A stretch of 64,000 nt of DNA from Glandiceps talaboti. Its lineage: Eukaryota; Hemichordata; Enteropneusta; Spengelidae. The notes beneath the pieces are model-generated. The model was given only the letters and a program-made list of their open reading frames with translations. It had not been told where the DNA came from and did no database searches. Shown here one piece after another: positions 35,661 through 46,586 of this stretch (its first letter is position 1; each line of letters begins with the position of its first letter). The stretch spans positions 1,173,501-1,237,500 of the forward strand of contig NC_135560.1 in NCBI RefSeq assembly GCF_964340395.1, given 5' to 3'. A program made the position numbers and the translations under genes.

Positions 35661-37400
35661 ACAAAGTACTTTTGTTATAGATGGAGAAGTGGGTCGAGAG
35701 CAATTGGATAAGTTTTTTCCCCAGATTTCAACACAATAACTAAGGTGGGGGAGAATTAGACTATTATAGAGGAGGATGAGGACAGATTTAGGAACATAGT
35801 GACGAAAGCATGAAATTATGCCAACTTTTGGACTAATTGTGTTCCTCACTTTTTCAATATGTGACTTCCAAGTAAGAGAGAGGTCAATTACTTCACCTAG
35901 GTAAGTGGCTGACAACACTCCCTCTACGGGTGTATTGCCAATACAAAGACATCCTTCCAAGTGGGTGGATTTTTGGGACGTTTTTGTGACCACATAGTTT
36001 GTTTTTCTATATTAATTGTAAGCTTGTGTGCATTGCACCAGAGGTTGACTTTGTCAAGTGGTTTACTGAGAAGGGAAAGGTTAATATGGGTGGATGTCAT
36101 GTATTTGAAAGGATTAGTATCGTCAGCAAACAGTCGAATGTTGAAAGCATCAGTAGATTTGTTAATATCATTAATATAGATAAAACCAGATGTAAAGTGA
36201 ATGTCTTCCGTAAGGGCAAAGTTTTGAGATTGTCATTCCTACAGACAATTGTTGGAATACAACGTTACAGAACATATGTAATAAGTTATTTTTTCTCATT
36301 GATTGCTATTTGCTCATTGCTGTTAGTGATCTCCTGGCCAACCACAACATGTACTGTGACATTTGTTGAGAATGTAAAAAAAATAAATAAGCGCATCGTT
36401 GTACCACTTTTAATAGACAACATTTCCTGACGAGAAACTATTTTTTCCTTTTTAGTGGCCTACAAAAATATGCTAATAACTTATTAAAACTAAAAGCTTC
36501 TTTAGTAATATTTTCAGGACAGGTGTGCTTTGTTATCGCAAATGTGTGTACCAAGTTATAATGAATTTGAAGCGTGACTTCTTGAGATATAGCCTAATTA
36601 CTGAAAATCATTAATTACATAAATTGCTCATTAATATTCACAGGATTTTTACCAAAACCTAATCAAGTCTTGCCATTACCATACGGAATACGTCTTCAAA
36701 ATTTCGTTTGAATTGAGCAAGCCGTTATGGAGAAAACGATGACACAGACAGACAGACACACACAGACACACACACACACACAGACTTCCACCCATAAATA
36801 TATCTCTTCCTTACGGAAGAAAAAAGGATAGGTCTCAAGATAGATCCTTGGGGTAGGCCACATTTAATCTCTCTTGTGTGGAGATATTGATAATTGAAAC
36901 CCCGCTGATGATTTTCCAGATAGCTTTGGAACCAATGGAGAGGTAAAAAACACCTCTGATTGCATAGTAAGAAAGTTTGTTGAGTAGAATTTGATAGTTA
37001 ATTGTATCAAAAGCCTTCTTTAGGGTCAATCAAGATGCCAAATGTAATAAAACCGTTGAATGTCCATTTTGTCTGGAATGTAAGAAACCAAATCAGTAAG
37101 AAACCAAATTGTCAAGGAAAGTGATTAGCTGATCATGTACAATTGATTCGAAAACCTTACTGAGAACAGGCAGAAATGAAATATAGCTCTGTATAGTTAC
37201 TGGCTTCAAGCCATTCTTATATATCGGTGTGATTTTTGCAAATTTCAGTGGATCTGGTAAAAATGCCTTCAGTGAGAGAACAAGTTAATAATGTGGGTTA
37301 GTGCATGGACAAGAAATGGAAGGAACAGAATCAATGATGAGTTTAGGATGAATTTGATTGCATGTGTCCCAAGCACTCAAGAAATTCATGTATTGAGGTA
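35640..37400 (-). mobile_element. Non-LTR retrotransposon (LINE) reverse transcriptase fragment, split by F3 insertion
   Basis: On the minus strand, from 37400 downward, the order of RT motifs is right: LKFAKITPIYKNG and LPVLSKVFE (palm start), KKAFDTINYQILLNKLSYY (motif A region), a broken GVPQGS block at about 36850, then after the F3 insertion YINDI and LFADD (FADD codons 36119-36130, the catalytic Asp pair), and finally YLGEVIDLSLTWKSHI and LLYNSLILPHLSYC in an intact 119-codon frame (35634-35993). This is the Jockey/CR1-type RT pattern. Frameshifts and the insertion make it non-functional. The endonuclease was not seen. Confidence 0.85.
36184..36819 (+). mobile_element. F3 family copy inserted in the LINE RT
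   Basis: Runs from 'ccagatgtaaagtgaatg' to the closing ttacggaag. Inverted motifs CTTCCGTAAGG (36205-36215) and CCTTACGGAAG (36809-36819) mark both ends, and an ACAG/CA tract lies near the right end (36747-36783). It interrupts the LINE between the GVPQGS-ILxP block and YINDI, which gives clear outer limits of about 635 bp for the family. The target was an A-rich stretch. Confidence 0.8.
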
Positions 37401-37609
37401 TTAGGCCTCCTGTAGATTACAGAAACTACCAATTCCTTTTTGTCCATATACATCTCTGCAAATACTGATTGGAGTGTGCAATTTGAAAGGTGTTAATTTG
37501 GGAGAATGACAATGAACTGTGAATGTATAAAGCTGATCCGCCACCTTGGGAATTTCTCCGATTGCAGTGTTAGACGGGAGATTGAAAAGTGAACATTCAG
37601 TATTATTTA
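37401..37609. other. Unassigned sequence upstream of LINE RT
   Basis: An 83-codon frame on the minus strand reaches into the palindrome; it could be LINE 5' sequence but I recognise no endonuclease or Gag-like motif in it. Confidence 0.35.
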
Positions 37610-37751
37610 AACAATAATGTACGACCTCCCAGCCCATAATGGATGAAAGCAAACTTTGAACGACATAATGGGCGAGGCGACAGCCGAGCCCATTATGGAG
37701 TGCAAAGTTTGCTTGAGTCCATTATGGACTGGGAGGGCGTACATTATTGTT
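37610..37751. repeat. 142 bp near-perfect palindrome
   Basis: AACAATAATGTACG at 37610-37623 pairs with CGTACATTATTGTT at 37738-37751. Inwards, CTCCCAG/CTGGGAG, AAGCAAACTTTG/CAAAGTTTGCTT and CATAATGGGC/GCCCATTATG follow, with the centre at 37680-37681 (gaggcgacagccga). All paired blocks share one centre of symmetry, so this is one hairpin with small bulges. Confidence 0.9.
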
Positions 37752-38162
37752 ATTATTTTATAGTTTTGCCAATTCCAGTGAATTTGTAGACTGAGAAATG
37801 CAAAACAACGTATAATATACAAAGCGCTGAACATCGTCTGCAATGTTCGGCCCGGAAGCTGAATACTAATCATAGCGACACACGTACGTACACGTACACA
37901 CACATATACACTTCAATGAACTGTTGTGAACACAAATTTGTTTCATTTTAATTTGAATCTTTTAAAAAAAAATTCTTATGGTGTTTACCCCATAATTTCC
38001 CTGTTCTTAAATACACACACCTTTATTGCCTTACGGACATAAGCTTGTATTGTTATGCTCGTTCCGGGGCCGCGATGCCCAATAACGGAGTACATTATCA
38101 GTAATAATGTACAGCGATGACGTCACAAAATTCACTGGAATTGGTAATGCTATAATATAATA
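37752..38162. mobile_element. MITE-like element with about 35 bp inverted ends
   Basis: 'ttatagttttgccaattcc' with 'agtgaatttgt' (37757-37786) is the inverse of 'acaaaattcactggaattgg' with 'taatgctataa' (38127-38157). Near the right end 'gtacattat' and 'ataatgtac' form another small palindrome that echoes the tips of the 142 bp palindrome next door, so the two are probably parts of one composite foldback element. Confidence 0.65.
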
Positions 38163-38249
38163 TGTAATCACGTCTCAGTTAACACAATGACAGGGAAATT
38201 GGTCTGCAGACTATTGAGGAATAAAACTAGGTGGATTTGTAGGGGGGAC

Positions 38250-38383
38250 ACTGTTTTTGAAATTGGTTTTACAGATGGGGTGGGGGTGGGGGGGATCAGT
38301 GACATTTTGTCAGCCTGATTTAACTGAGAATCCACCTGCCCCCCCCCCCCCCCCCAGCTGGAGAAACTGACCGGTCCCTAACT
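38250..38383 (+). mobile_element. F2 family terminal fragment
   Basis: 'ggttttacagatggggtggg', G run, 'cagcctgatttaactgagaa', C run, then the canonical F2 end gagaaactgaccggtccctaa. Only the right end is present. Confidence 0.75.
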
Positions 38384-39410
38384 CATCAAAATGTTTTCCT
38401 AGACATCTGATGTTCAAATTAAAAGCAGAAAAAAAATGTGTGTTTACATTTGTAGGAGTTAAAAGAAGTTGTACCTGAGTTAAATTGTTCCAGTGAATAT
38501 GCTTTACAGTAAAGTTGCATTTTACAATTGAGAGTTCATGATAATGTACAAGTTTATGTGCATGCTGCTTTGCTAACGCAGGCATTCAATGTCATTCACT
38601 GATGTTATCTTGATTGCTATTAGACTACCTTCTTCATTCTTTCTCACCAATATCCATTCATGGTCCAAATAAATCACACAATCATTACATTTCATCTTGC
38701 TCTGTACTTTAGGGTGATTTACAGGGCTGGCGACGGTGATTTCAGGGATTTTAAACGGAGCATTTTTTAGGCACTGTTTATACCCGTACTCCAATTTCAT
38801 GTGTGTGTGTGTGTGTGTGTGTGGACAACTTAAACGTAAAATCATCAGTCCGATTGCCTTAATGGTATATGGTGGGGAGATTACTTGTGGTGTCTGTTCA
38901 AAGGAAAATGATCTCATAAAAGGTTCAGACCAGGTACAGGTCAAGCCAGGCCAGGTCAGGTATAGACTGAATATTTTTTTGGGAATCACATTCATATTTG
39001 GATCCAAAGATCCGTCATGTTTTTATTTGCAATATGTGCTGGTTTTCATGGCAAATTTCACCTTCTCTTTTATAAATGCTAATTCAACAAATATGTTCAC
39101 ATTCTGTAGAGAACGTCTATGATAAATACTCAAAATCACTCAAATGATATCTTTCCTGACAAACATTAATTACCAATTTTAATTACTACTTACACAGCGC
39201 ATGCACATTTAGATGTGTCATAGAGTGTGTAGTAGACAAGTAGAAATCAAAACCTGTTTGTTACATTGCATACAAATAAGTGAGTATAAATGGTAGATGC
39301 GCACCCAATAATGGAAATCCACAATTACAAAGCATAGAATGTACTCATCACCTGACCTGATTTTTTGCACCAACTTTCATTGACCTTTGATGCAACGTAT
39401 ATGTAGATAT
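38384..39410. other. Intergenic with a weak F1-like remnant
   Basis: 38800-38822 is a GT tract followed by 'acaacttaaacgtaaaatc' and 'gattgccttaatggtatatggtgggga', an F1 fragment without its hairpin (about 38800-38935). The rest shows nothing recognisable. Confidence 0.5.
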
Positions 39411-39501
39411 TAGTCTCAGTTACCCAGACTCTTGCCATTGAGGGCTCCACTTCTGCTGGGAATGGAGCTCCAACAGCAAGAATCTGGGGAACCAAGACTA
39501 C
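39411..39501. repeat. 91 bp hairpin (small foldback element)
   Basis: 'tagtctcagttacccagact' with 'cttgcc' on the left pairs with 'gcaagaatctggggaaccaa' with 'gacta' on the right, and the inner ggctcca/tggagct arms pair as well. Arms of about 38 bp, loop about 14 bp. Confidence 0.8.
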
Positions 39502-40270
39502 ATATATGTATTAATGTATATTTAAGTGTAATTTTGAACATTCACATAAAACATATTGAATATAAGGCTAACTTTGAAATATTCTTACTGAATAACCTTT
39601 GACCACTTCATCTGGAAAGCAGTTATGTAAACAACATCTCAACAAAAAATTAGTATGTATGGAGGGCATTAATTTTTATGATCTTTTTATCAATTTTTGT
39701 AAACTGCCAAAGGTTTACCCTCTGAGTTAGGGTGACAGATTTCCAGTCGTGAAACAGGATCACCTGCTAGATCGTTATTTATCTTTGGGGATGACACACT
39801 TGGACTAATATCCCAAGATGTTTTGTTCTTGAATGAGCACTTGTCACACTTCATTTAGCCAACATTCTTTGTCCTGTGTTATCAATAAATACTGAAACTG
39901 AATGAAATGTGACTATACTTTCTCATGAGTGTCTGCCATCTTTTTGTTTTTTCCATGTGAAACATTCTAAGTGTCTTCAGTTGGCAAAATATTTTTACTC
40001 TTGAACTCACCCAGTACGTACAAGAACAATTATAAAATTTAATTCCTAGAACAGAAGACACTAATTGTGTGGCAATTTTGAAAACAAAGATAACTGATGG
40101 TGAATTGCTGAGAAAAAAATATTCAGTCGATATGTGACCTGCCCTGTTCTCAACCTTTAATTCCAAAACTACAGATTTGATTGGGCTGAAAGTTAATGGG
40201 GATGCATCTAGGGGTGTGTGTATAGATGAATAAATATTAAGCATATTATGATTTCATCAGGTATATGCAA
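39502..40270. other. Intergenic, nothing recognised
   Basis: One F1-like module echo ('gattgggctgaaagttaatgggg' at about 40168-40240). Frames in this stretch show no domain. Confidence 0.4.
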
Positions 40271-40403
40271 GTTAGGTGTAATCAGATTTAGACTGAATGC
40301 CCTTCCATAGGGGTAGTCTTGCAATTTCATGATTTATGCAATCTGTGATTTTTTCAAGTCCCAATGAGTTAGTTCAGTGTTGTCAAAAATGTTGTTCAAA
40401 TGC

Positions 40404-40634
40404 TAGACTCTCTCACAGTCATCAAAGCTTCACATAAATGGCTAAAACTTGGGTTGTTTTGTATATATCTACTGCATAATTGTACTCATATACTAGTATC
40501 CCAGTACCCCTAGCCCTGTACTGTGCGCCCTCATTGATCACATAGAGCTAACATTTTGTTGATGTGTTAGGCGAAGCAAAACAACCCAAGTTTTAGCTAT
40601 TTATGCGAAGCTTCGAGGACTGTGAGAGAGTCTA
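40404..40634. mobile_element. MITE, 231 bp, 57 bp inverted ends, 9 bp target duplication
   Basis: The left end TAGACTCTCTCACAGTC and the right end GACTGTGAGAGAGTCTA extend to about 57 bp arms (through 'aacttgggttgttttg'). TTCAAATGC flanks both sides (40395-40403 and 40635-40643). The surrounding repeat also occurs at 48300-48440, where the single 'ttcaaaagcctgcttc' is an empty site. A 9 bp duplication with long arms suggests a Mutator-like element; hAT is less likely because the ends do not begin CA. Confidence 0.88.
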
Positions 40635-40643
40635 TTCAAATGC

Positions 40644-41404
40644 CTGCTTCATATTCTCAACACAGGGATCTTACAGTCAAACACAGAAGGAATTGAAGAG
40701 CTAGATGATTATACAGTTAATCCAAATTATTGAATACAGTATCAAGTGGTCACAGTATCAACTTAAAACATAAACATAACACTCTATACTATACAAGACC
40801 TCTAAATTTTGACGGTGTGGTATCATAAAGCTGGACCCAAAAGGACGCTTTTAGTTTCAACTTGAACTGTGTATAGATATATAACTTTTACTACAGTATA
40901 AAACCCTGTAATTGTTTTGAAATGGACATCTCTCCAACAACAACCCCCACCCCTCTGACCACCGACTAGTGTAGAAGTAGGTTACGAAATCCAGCCAGGG
41001 TTGTCAGAGCTATTTTTAATGCTTAGAAAAACTTAATGGTAGTATAAGTCGTTTCAAATATTCAAGTTAATAGCAAGGTGATTTTTTATTCTCCTTATTT
41101 AATAGTTTTGCAAGTCATTTTCTTTCTTTAATTCTTGACCGGGACTTCAAAATTGTAGTACTTAAACAGATGGAATGGGTTGACTGGAAATTTTTTTCCA
41201 AAGTAATATCGTTCCAGGGCCCCTGTCGTAAATAAAGGATTTGAAAATAATGTTAAATTGATTGGTGGGAATAGATTTCATGTGTACATTGAGTTGAATT
41301 TGATTAATATAAGCAGTCTTGTTATTTGGTAATGTATTATAGGCCATATCACAAACAGATAATACATACACCGTGCGCGTGCACCATAGACTGGCTTAGT
41401 AAGG
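40644..41404. other. Intergenic, nothing recognised
   Basis: AT-rich sequence without an exon, RNA gene or known repeat that I can identify. Confidence 0.45.
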
Positions 41405-41535
41405 GAGCGAACAGTTTTAAAGGCCGGGGGGGGGGGGGAATCAGAGGAGGGGGGGGGCACCTTAATTTGGGACTCAAACAAGGGGGGTCATCATTTTTAC
41501 AAAGTGAATTAAGGGGGGGGGGGTCACCTTGTTTT
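41405..41535. repeat. G-run-rich F2-like fragment
   Basis: Four runs of 8 to 10 G within 130 bp, spaced about 30 bp, resembling the G-run part of F2 but with no recognisable terminus. Confidence 0.45.
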
Positions 41536-41710
41536 CAACTAAACAAAATCATGAGCCACACTCCTGTACTTAAATGTCCATACATTTAATATCATAACTA
41601 GGCCAAAGCCCCTAAGCTCGCACAGCTGGGTAGATTCATTTGTGAGCGGTTGCCTCATGATGATATCATAGACAGCGCTCTCAACGTGGAGATTGTACAT
41701 CGTACATCGA

Positions 41711-41798
41711 ACGCGCATGCGTAGTCATTGTACCGCAATGCATCCTTGGGTAAAACCACCAAAAAAACATTGCATAGTATATAGGACGCGCATGCGTA
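41711..41798. promoter_or_regulatory. Two NRF1-type palindromes
   Basis: ACGCGCATGCGTA occurs at 41711-41723 and 41786-41798, each followed shortly by 'agtcattg'. GCGCATGCG is the consensus of NRF1, a factor of CpG promoters. It could mark an unannotated transcription start, but no convincing gene follows within 700 bp, and a short duplication would explain the pair as well. Confidence 0.35.
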
Positions 41799-42459
41799 CT
41801 AGTCATTGAGCCGTTATATGCTGCTGCTTGCAGGCGCTGTGCGAGCTATTAAACAAAAAAATGTATGTGCATAAAATAAACCATAAACAAATAGCTATAA
41901 ATATACATTCAAATATAACAAAAACTTGGTCTCTTGATATATCCAATACATTTGGTATGGTGTCACAACACTGCACCATGGCCACCTTTAAGCAACAGTT
42001 AGTTAGAAATGACTTCTTGCTATTGCACACCATGAGTTGCATTGTGCCATCTTGTGGTAGAAAGACTTGCATGTGTAGCTGTACATGTAACACATAAGAA
42101 ATGAAATACCTTAAGATTTACTGACTCTAAAATCTGTTCCTCCATTGACCTGAACATGTGGAATTGTGCACAAACATAACGAATTTAGGACACTTTGAAA
42201 TAATATATGGCAAACACTGTGACTGATAGTGCCTGACCCAGCCTGTGTCTAGATATTGGATATTCAATGTCCATGTATATAGTTAGTCTAGTTCCTATAT
42301 ATTTTTGTACATCTAATGTATGATAACTACAATCATCTCCATTAGAAGTCCCAAATTGATTTATGGTTGAGATCAATAGTTCAATGTAGGGTAAAAACTA
42401 AATTCTTTTAGTGTGGGGTGGGGTGAGAGGAGGTCTTTTATAATGAAATCTGTTTTGTA
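41799..42459. other. Intergenic, no supported gene
   Basis: Frames on both strands at about 41803-42097 overlap each other and neither has a recognisable domain or splice signal. Confidence 0.45.
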
Positions 42460-42717
42460 CCCCAATGCAAACATTTCTAAAAATGTCAGATTGAAAAATG
42501 GGAAAAAAATTTGTTATGCATGGCACTAAAATACATTTATTGTGCCAATAAAAGAGCTATTTTTCCTCACTACATACTGGCTTTGTATTTATAGCACTAC
42601 ATAATACTTATACATACTGATTTGAAATTGATTGTGCTGTGTGCAACAATTTTACCAATTTAGTTAGAAGGGGATGAGGAAGTGGTTCTGAGGCCTTATT
42701 AAAAGAATTAGTTTTTT

Positions 42718-42764
42718 TAGCACAACTGAACAGAGGTTCAGTAGTGCTATAGGGATCGCTGACA

Positions 42765-42797
<33 letters not shown>

Positions 42798-44522
42798 ATG
42801 TATGTATGTGTGTGTGTGTGTGTGTGGGTAAACAACTTAAAGTCAAAAACTGCTGAACCGATTGCCATGATATTTGGTGGGTCTATTACCTTGGGTGTCT
42901 AATTGGGAAATTGTTCAAATCAAAATGATCGCATCATAGGTGTGTGATTTGGGTTAAAAAATATGATTTTTGGTCAAAAAACTTAAACTCAGAAAATACT
43001 GGGCAGATTGATGCGAAATTTGGTGGGAACATTTTTAGGGGGGTGTAAAGTAAGATTTGTTCATGACATGATGATTCCATCAGTATTATGCAAATTAGGG
43101 CTAAAAATGTGTCTTTTTGGTTATAATCTATAATTCCAAAACTACTGAGCAGATTGCGCTGAAATTTAATGGGAATGCATCTAGGGATGTATGGACAAAG
43201 AAATATTAAACATACAATGATTCCATGAGTGATATGCAAATTAGGTGTGAGGATGTTCATTTTTGGTCAAAAACTTTTATCTCAAGAAGTACTTGGTCAA
43301 TGAGTCTGAAACTTGGTGAGATGTTTCTGAAAGTGTTATTCTGCACATTTTCTTCAAAACATTTTGACAAAATTGGCCCTAGCAACCATGACCACACCCT
43401 TAGCAACAACCAAATGGCAGTATATGTTGGTCAAATGTTCTTTCCGATCATTTCAGACTAACCAGTAGTAGGCATTCATACAACACCAGATCTAGTTCTT
43501 CCTCTATTTATATTCCAACCTTCAATACTCAGAGTCAACATTCATTCCGTTTGTCTGGCACAAAAATCTGGAACAGTCTACCTTCATGTATTCGTAATGT
43601 CAGCTCTTTGCAACTTTTTAAGAAAAGTGTTAAAGCTTTTATGTACGAGAAATTATCTGAATTGGAAGAAAGTGAGTTTGTTTATTTACTGTAGGCTGTC
43701 CTCGCTCCATATGTAGTAGCCGGGTCAGTTTTTTAATATATTCTGTCTGCTATGTACTGTTTTTTCGTCGTTTTTATGCTATGTAATGTTTGGTGTTGGA
43801 GGACCACAATGGAAATAAGTTGTTAAAACTTTTATGTGTTATCCTCGGCAAAGGTATTCTGTGCTGTATTTGTTTGTTTGTGAAAGTTGTAGTGTTATTT
43901 CTGTTTGTGTTTTGTGGTTTCCTGAATATTTTTTGCCAAATAAAATCAAATAAAAACAACATCATCTGTTAGGCAAGTGAGTAAACATTCAAAAAATGTA
44001 TGCAAATACCCTAGCAACCATGACCACGCCCATAGCAACAGCCAAATGATCACATATATTGCAAAGATAACAACGGGGATTAATAGACAATTGAATAAAC
44101 ATTCAAAAAATGTATGTAAATATGCCTAGCAACAAGACCACGCCCATAGCAACATCCAAATGGTCACATATATTGCAAAGATAACAACGGAGATTAATAG
44201 ACAATTGAATAAACATTCAAAAAATGTATGTTAATATGCCTAGCAACAAGATTACACCCATAGGAACAGCCAAATGATCACATATATTGCAAAGATAATA
44301 TCAAGAATTCATACACAAGTGAACGAAAACATACACAAATGTATGGAAATATATGACCACACCCATAGCAACAGCCAAATGATAGCATATATCGTAAAGA
44401 TAGCAACATGGTTGGATAGGCAACTGGCAAATGAACACCTATTGTTAACATGGACTAGCATATGGATAAACATTTTTGAAAACTGTACAGTTGTGCTACA
44501 ACGCCATTGGCGGTAATATTTA
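42718..44522 (+). mobile_element. F1 family copy with both ends and an empty paralogous site
   Basis: Left end tagcacaactgaacagaggt with hairpin ACTGAAC/GTTCAGT; (GTCT)n then GT microsatellite at 42765-42826; three modules with ATGCAAAT or a variant; a nested LINE end (43434-43960); three 'agcaacaagaccacgcccat' modules; right end cagttgtgctacaacgcc at 44488. The duplicate at 58.26 kb reads 'ttaattttttttaactattt' without it. Insertion was into a T run with no clear target duplication. Without the LINE the element is about 1.3 kb. Confidence 0.85.
43434..43960 (+). mobile_element. 5'-truncated LINE 3' end nested in F1
   Basis: The frame at 43461-43694 encodes the last part of a LINE reverse transcriptase: RHSYNTRSSSSS, then QHSFRLSGTKIWNSLPSCIR and LQLFKKSVKAF, ending in TAG. 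A 3' UTR and the tail 'aaataaaatcaaataaaaac' follow. F1 sequence resumes directly after ('atcatctgttaggcaagtgag', compare 4530-4560). 5' truncation plus an A-rich tail is the normal outcome of target-primed insertion. Confidence 0.85.
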
Positions 44523-45719
44523 CCTACTGATGTCATCCCTAATGTGTTGATTTATCATACATGTACAAACTATTGAACTGTTACTTGGCATAGCTATAGT
44601 ATGAACTACATGTCTTATCAAAAATTACTTTTCTGTGTTTGTGTTTTACTTCTCCTCTGATACCCGTGACCATCACCAAGTTTAATACATGCTACCAGGC
44701 TACATGTGCAACCCCCTTTGTCTTGCTATTGTTTTACACCATAAATTACCAAGAAAGAAATATATTCCAAGGTGAACACAATATTAATCGGATTCTCGGA
44801 GAATAGATATTATGTGAATGACTGATAAACAAAGTTATAAACACAGACTTGTTTGATGAGTAATCTAGTTTAGAAACTGCTGTAGTACAGAAAACATTTC
44901 TATGACATTTTTTAATTTCTATTTTTGAAACAATGACATTTATCACATTTCATTATTCAAAACCTTTCTAAAATATTTTGGTTAAAATTAGCAGTGTGGT
45001 CAATGAATGGGGGTGGGGGTCACGGGTGGAGTTTTGAGTCAGTGCCATGATAAACTGAACAATTATGAACAGGACAAACAAGTGCCTTGAGGAGTGCAAA
45101 TGTGTACATGTATGGAAAGCCGCAGTTGTGTTAAGTCTAAAGAAAACAATATATTGACTATATGATGTGAACATATCTTTATATGATGCAGACAATTCAT
45201 TATATGATGCAATACATCATTATGTGTGACAGTTATTGACATGGGTTTACAAGTATATTAACTCCATTTATAATATTGTACTTGATAATTAGCTGAATTA
45301 ATCAATATTAATAGTTCACTCAATCTAAGAGATATCCTAGAACTTCTGGTTACTAAACCATGAATATTTTGTATGTCCATGAACAGACAATCATATTTCT
45401 CATAGGGTTCCTATCTAAAGAGCTTTATACATGTGAAACAATGGATTTTGGTTAGCAATTTATCAGATACACTTAAAATTACTGAAAATTAACATGTACA
45501 ATTAACTATGCAGTGTGTGGTATTATGCGTTGAGAATAGAGTGTCTTTTGCAAGAACAAAAAGAGTGTTTCTTGTCAACAGATGGGGGGGGGGGTTATTG
45601 TGTTTTTTTTATTTGTCAGAGGGGGGTTGGATTGTTTTGTGGATGAATTGCAGGGGGTCACTATTTTTAAGTACAACATGAACAAAAAGTCACCGGCCCA
45701 CCCCAGCCGTAAAAACTGA

Positions 45720-45998
45720 TCACTCCCTAAAGTCGTTGTATGATTTTCTCATTACATAAATGAGAAAAACTTTTTTCTTCTTTTTCATTAAGTAATTACA
45801 ATTTTCATTCCTTAGATAACAAAAGTTAATTTTTTACATATTTTGTCTGCAGATGATAAACTTTTTCTTGGAAACTTTCTTGTTAATGTAAAAAATATAG
45901 CAGTTGGCTAAATGATTGTATTTTATTTACTTATTTTTGTATGCTTTACCATGCTCGCTAAAGTATGATGTTATTGTTAGGCAATAAAGATTGATATT
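45720..45998 (+). mobile_element. Retroposon 3' end with 'gcaataaagattgat' tail
   Basis: 'attttcattccttagataac', 'cttggaaactttcttgtt', 'ttggctaaatgattgta' and the end 'aggcaataaagattgatatt' match 50340-50540 in the KLF intron. Two copies ending in an AATAAA-like hexamer and a short ATTGAT repeat suggest 3' ends of a retrotransposed unit. Confidence 0.6.
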
Positions 45999-46199
45999 AT
46001 TTGGAAAAGATATGTCGTATCAACATAGTTTTGACGAAACTGTTACTTCTGCCTAGTAATAGTATGTTTAGATAAATGTGAGGTTTAAAATAAATAAAGG
46101 AAATTTGTGTGGAATTTGATATAGCTTTAGAATTGGGCTCAATTAACTGAGCACCGTTACCTGAGAAATGTCGATGCATGTGTACTATATTTATTTTCG

Positions 46200-46586
46200 A
46201 AGTACTTTGTGAGGTCATGAGTCTCCCATGTGACAGAATACGACCAATAAGAAACTACACTGAATCATGACGCTGAAGGTCAGTGTCTGATGCACCACGC
46301 CCACCGTATGCAAATTATTAATTGTTGTGTGTCAGAAGCAGCAAAGTATTTCGCAACAAAGAAACTGACGACGTAGCACATCAAATATAGCGATTTCTCA
46401 CTAGTAGGGTGGAAAATCCCGCGCTCAGATCAGGATCTTTTGTCCATTTGGCATCAACGCACGAATCCATTGTTTTCCATTTGACTTTGAAGTTAAGTTA
46501 AAGCTACGCGCCGGTAGGACCACTATTTCTAGTCCATTGATCAACAGCCACACACCGCAACTCGTGGACGAACCGACAGTGATTAT
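46200..46586 (+). promoter_or_regulatory. KLF13-like gene 5' flank / 5' UTR
   Basis: CpG-richer than the surroundings. It has a CACCC/GC-type box CCACGCCCACC (46295-46305), the class of site bound by KLF fingers themselves, 2 bp upstream of an octamer ATGCAAAT (46308-46315). No TATA box is evident; the start site is not known. Upstream of 46000 lies a retroposon end, so the proximal promoter is probably confined to this stretch. Confidence 0.45.

Larger units (their letters stand above)
42460..45735 (+). repeat. Segmental duplication, copy 1 (copy 2 at 58.04-59.52 kb)
   Basis: 42460-42716 and 44530-45735 match 58040-58255 and 58270-59520 in order, from 'gcatggcactaaaa' to the F2-like end 'aaaactgatcactccctaaa'. 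In copy 1 an F1 element with a nested LINE end lies between the two halves; copy 2 has none there, but has its own extra block at about 58580-58830. Frames in this stretch are not conserved between copies, so I call no gene. Confidence 0.85.

Noticed and set aside
36835-37029. Possible host gene with an LNKLSYY-type sequence
   Set aside because: It is the motif A region of a LINE reverse transcriptase and continues into other RT motifs on both sides.
38736-39122. 128-codon frame with a hydrophobic end
   Set aside because: Its start crosses a GT tract inside an F1 remnant; composition and context argue against a gene.
41803-42097. Overlapping open frames of about 90-96 codons on both strands
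   Set aside because: No domain, no splice signals, and only one of two mutually overlapping frames could be real; chance is more likely.
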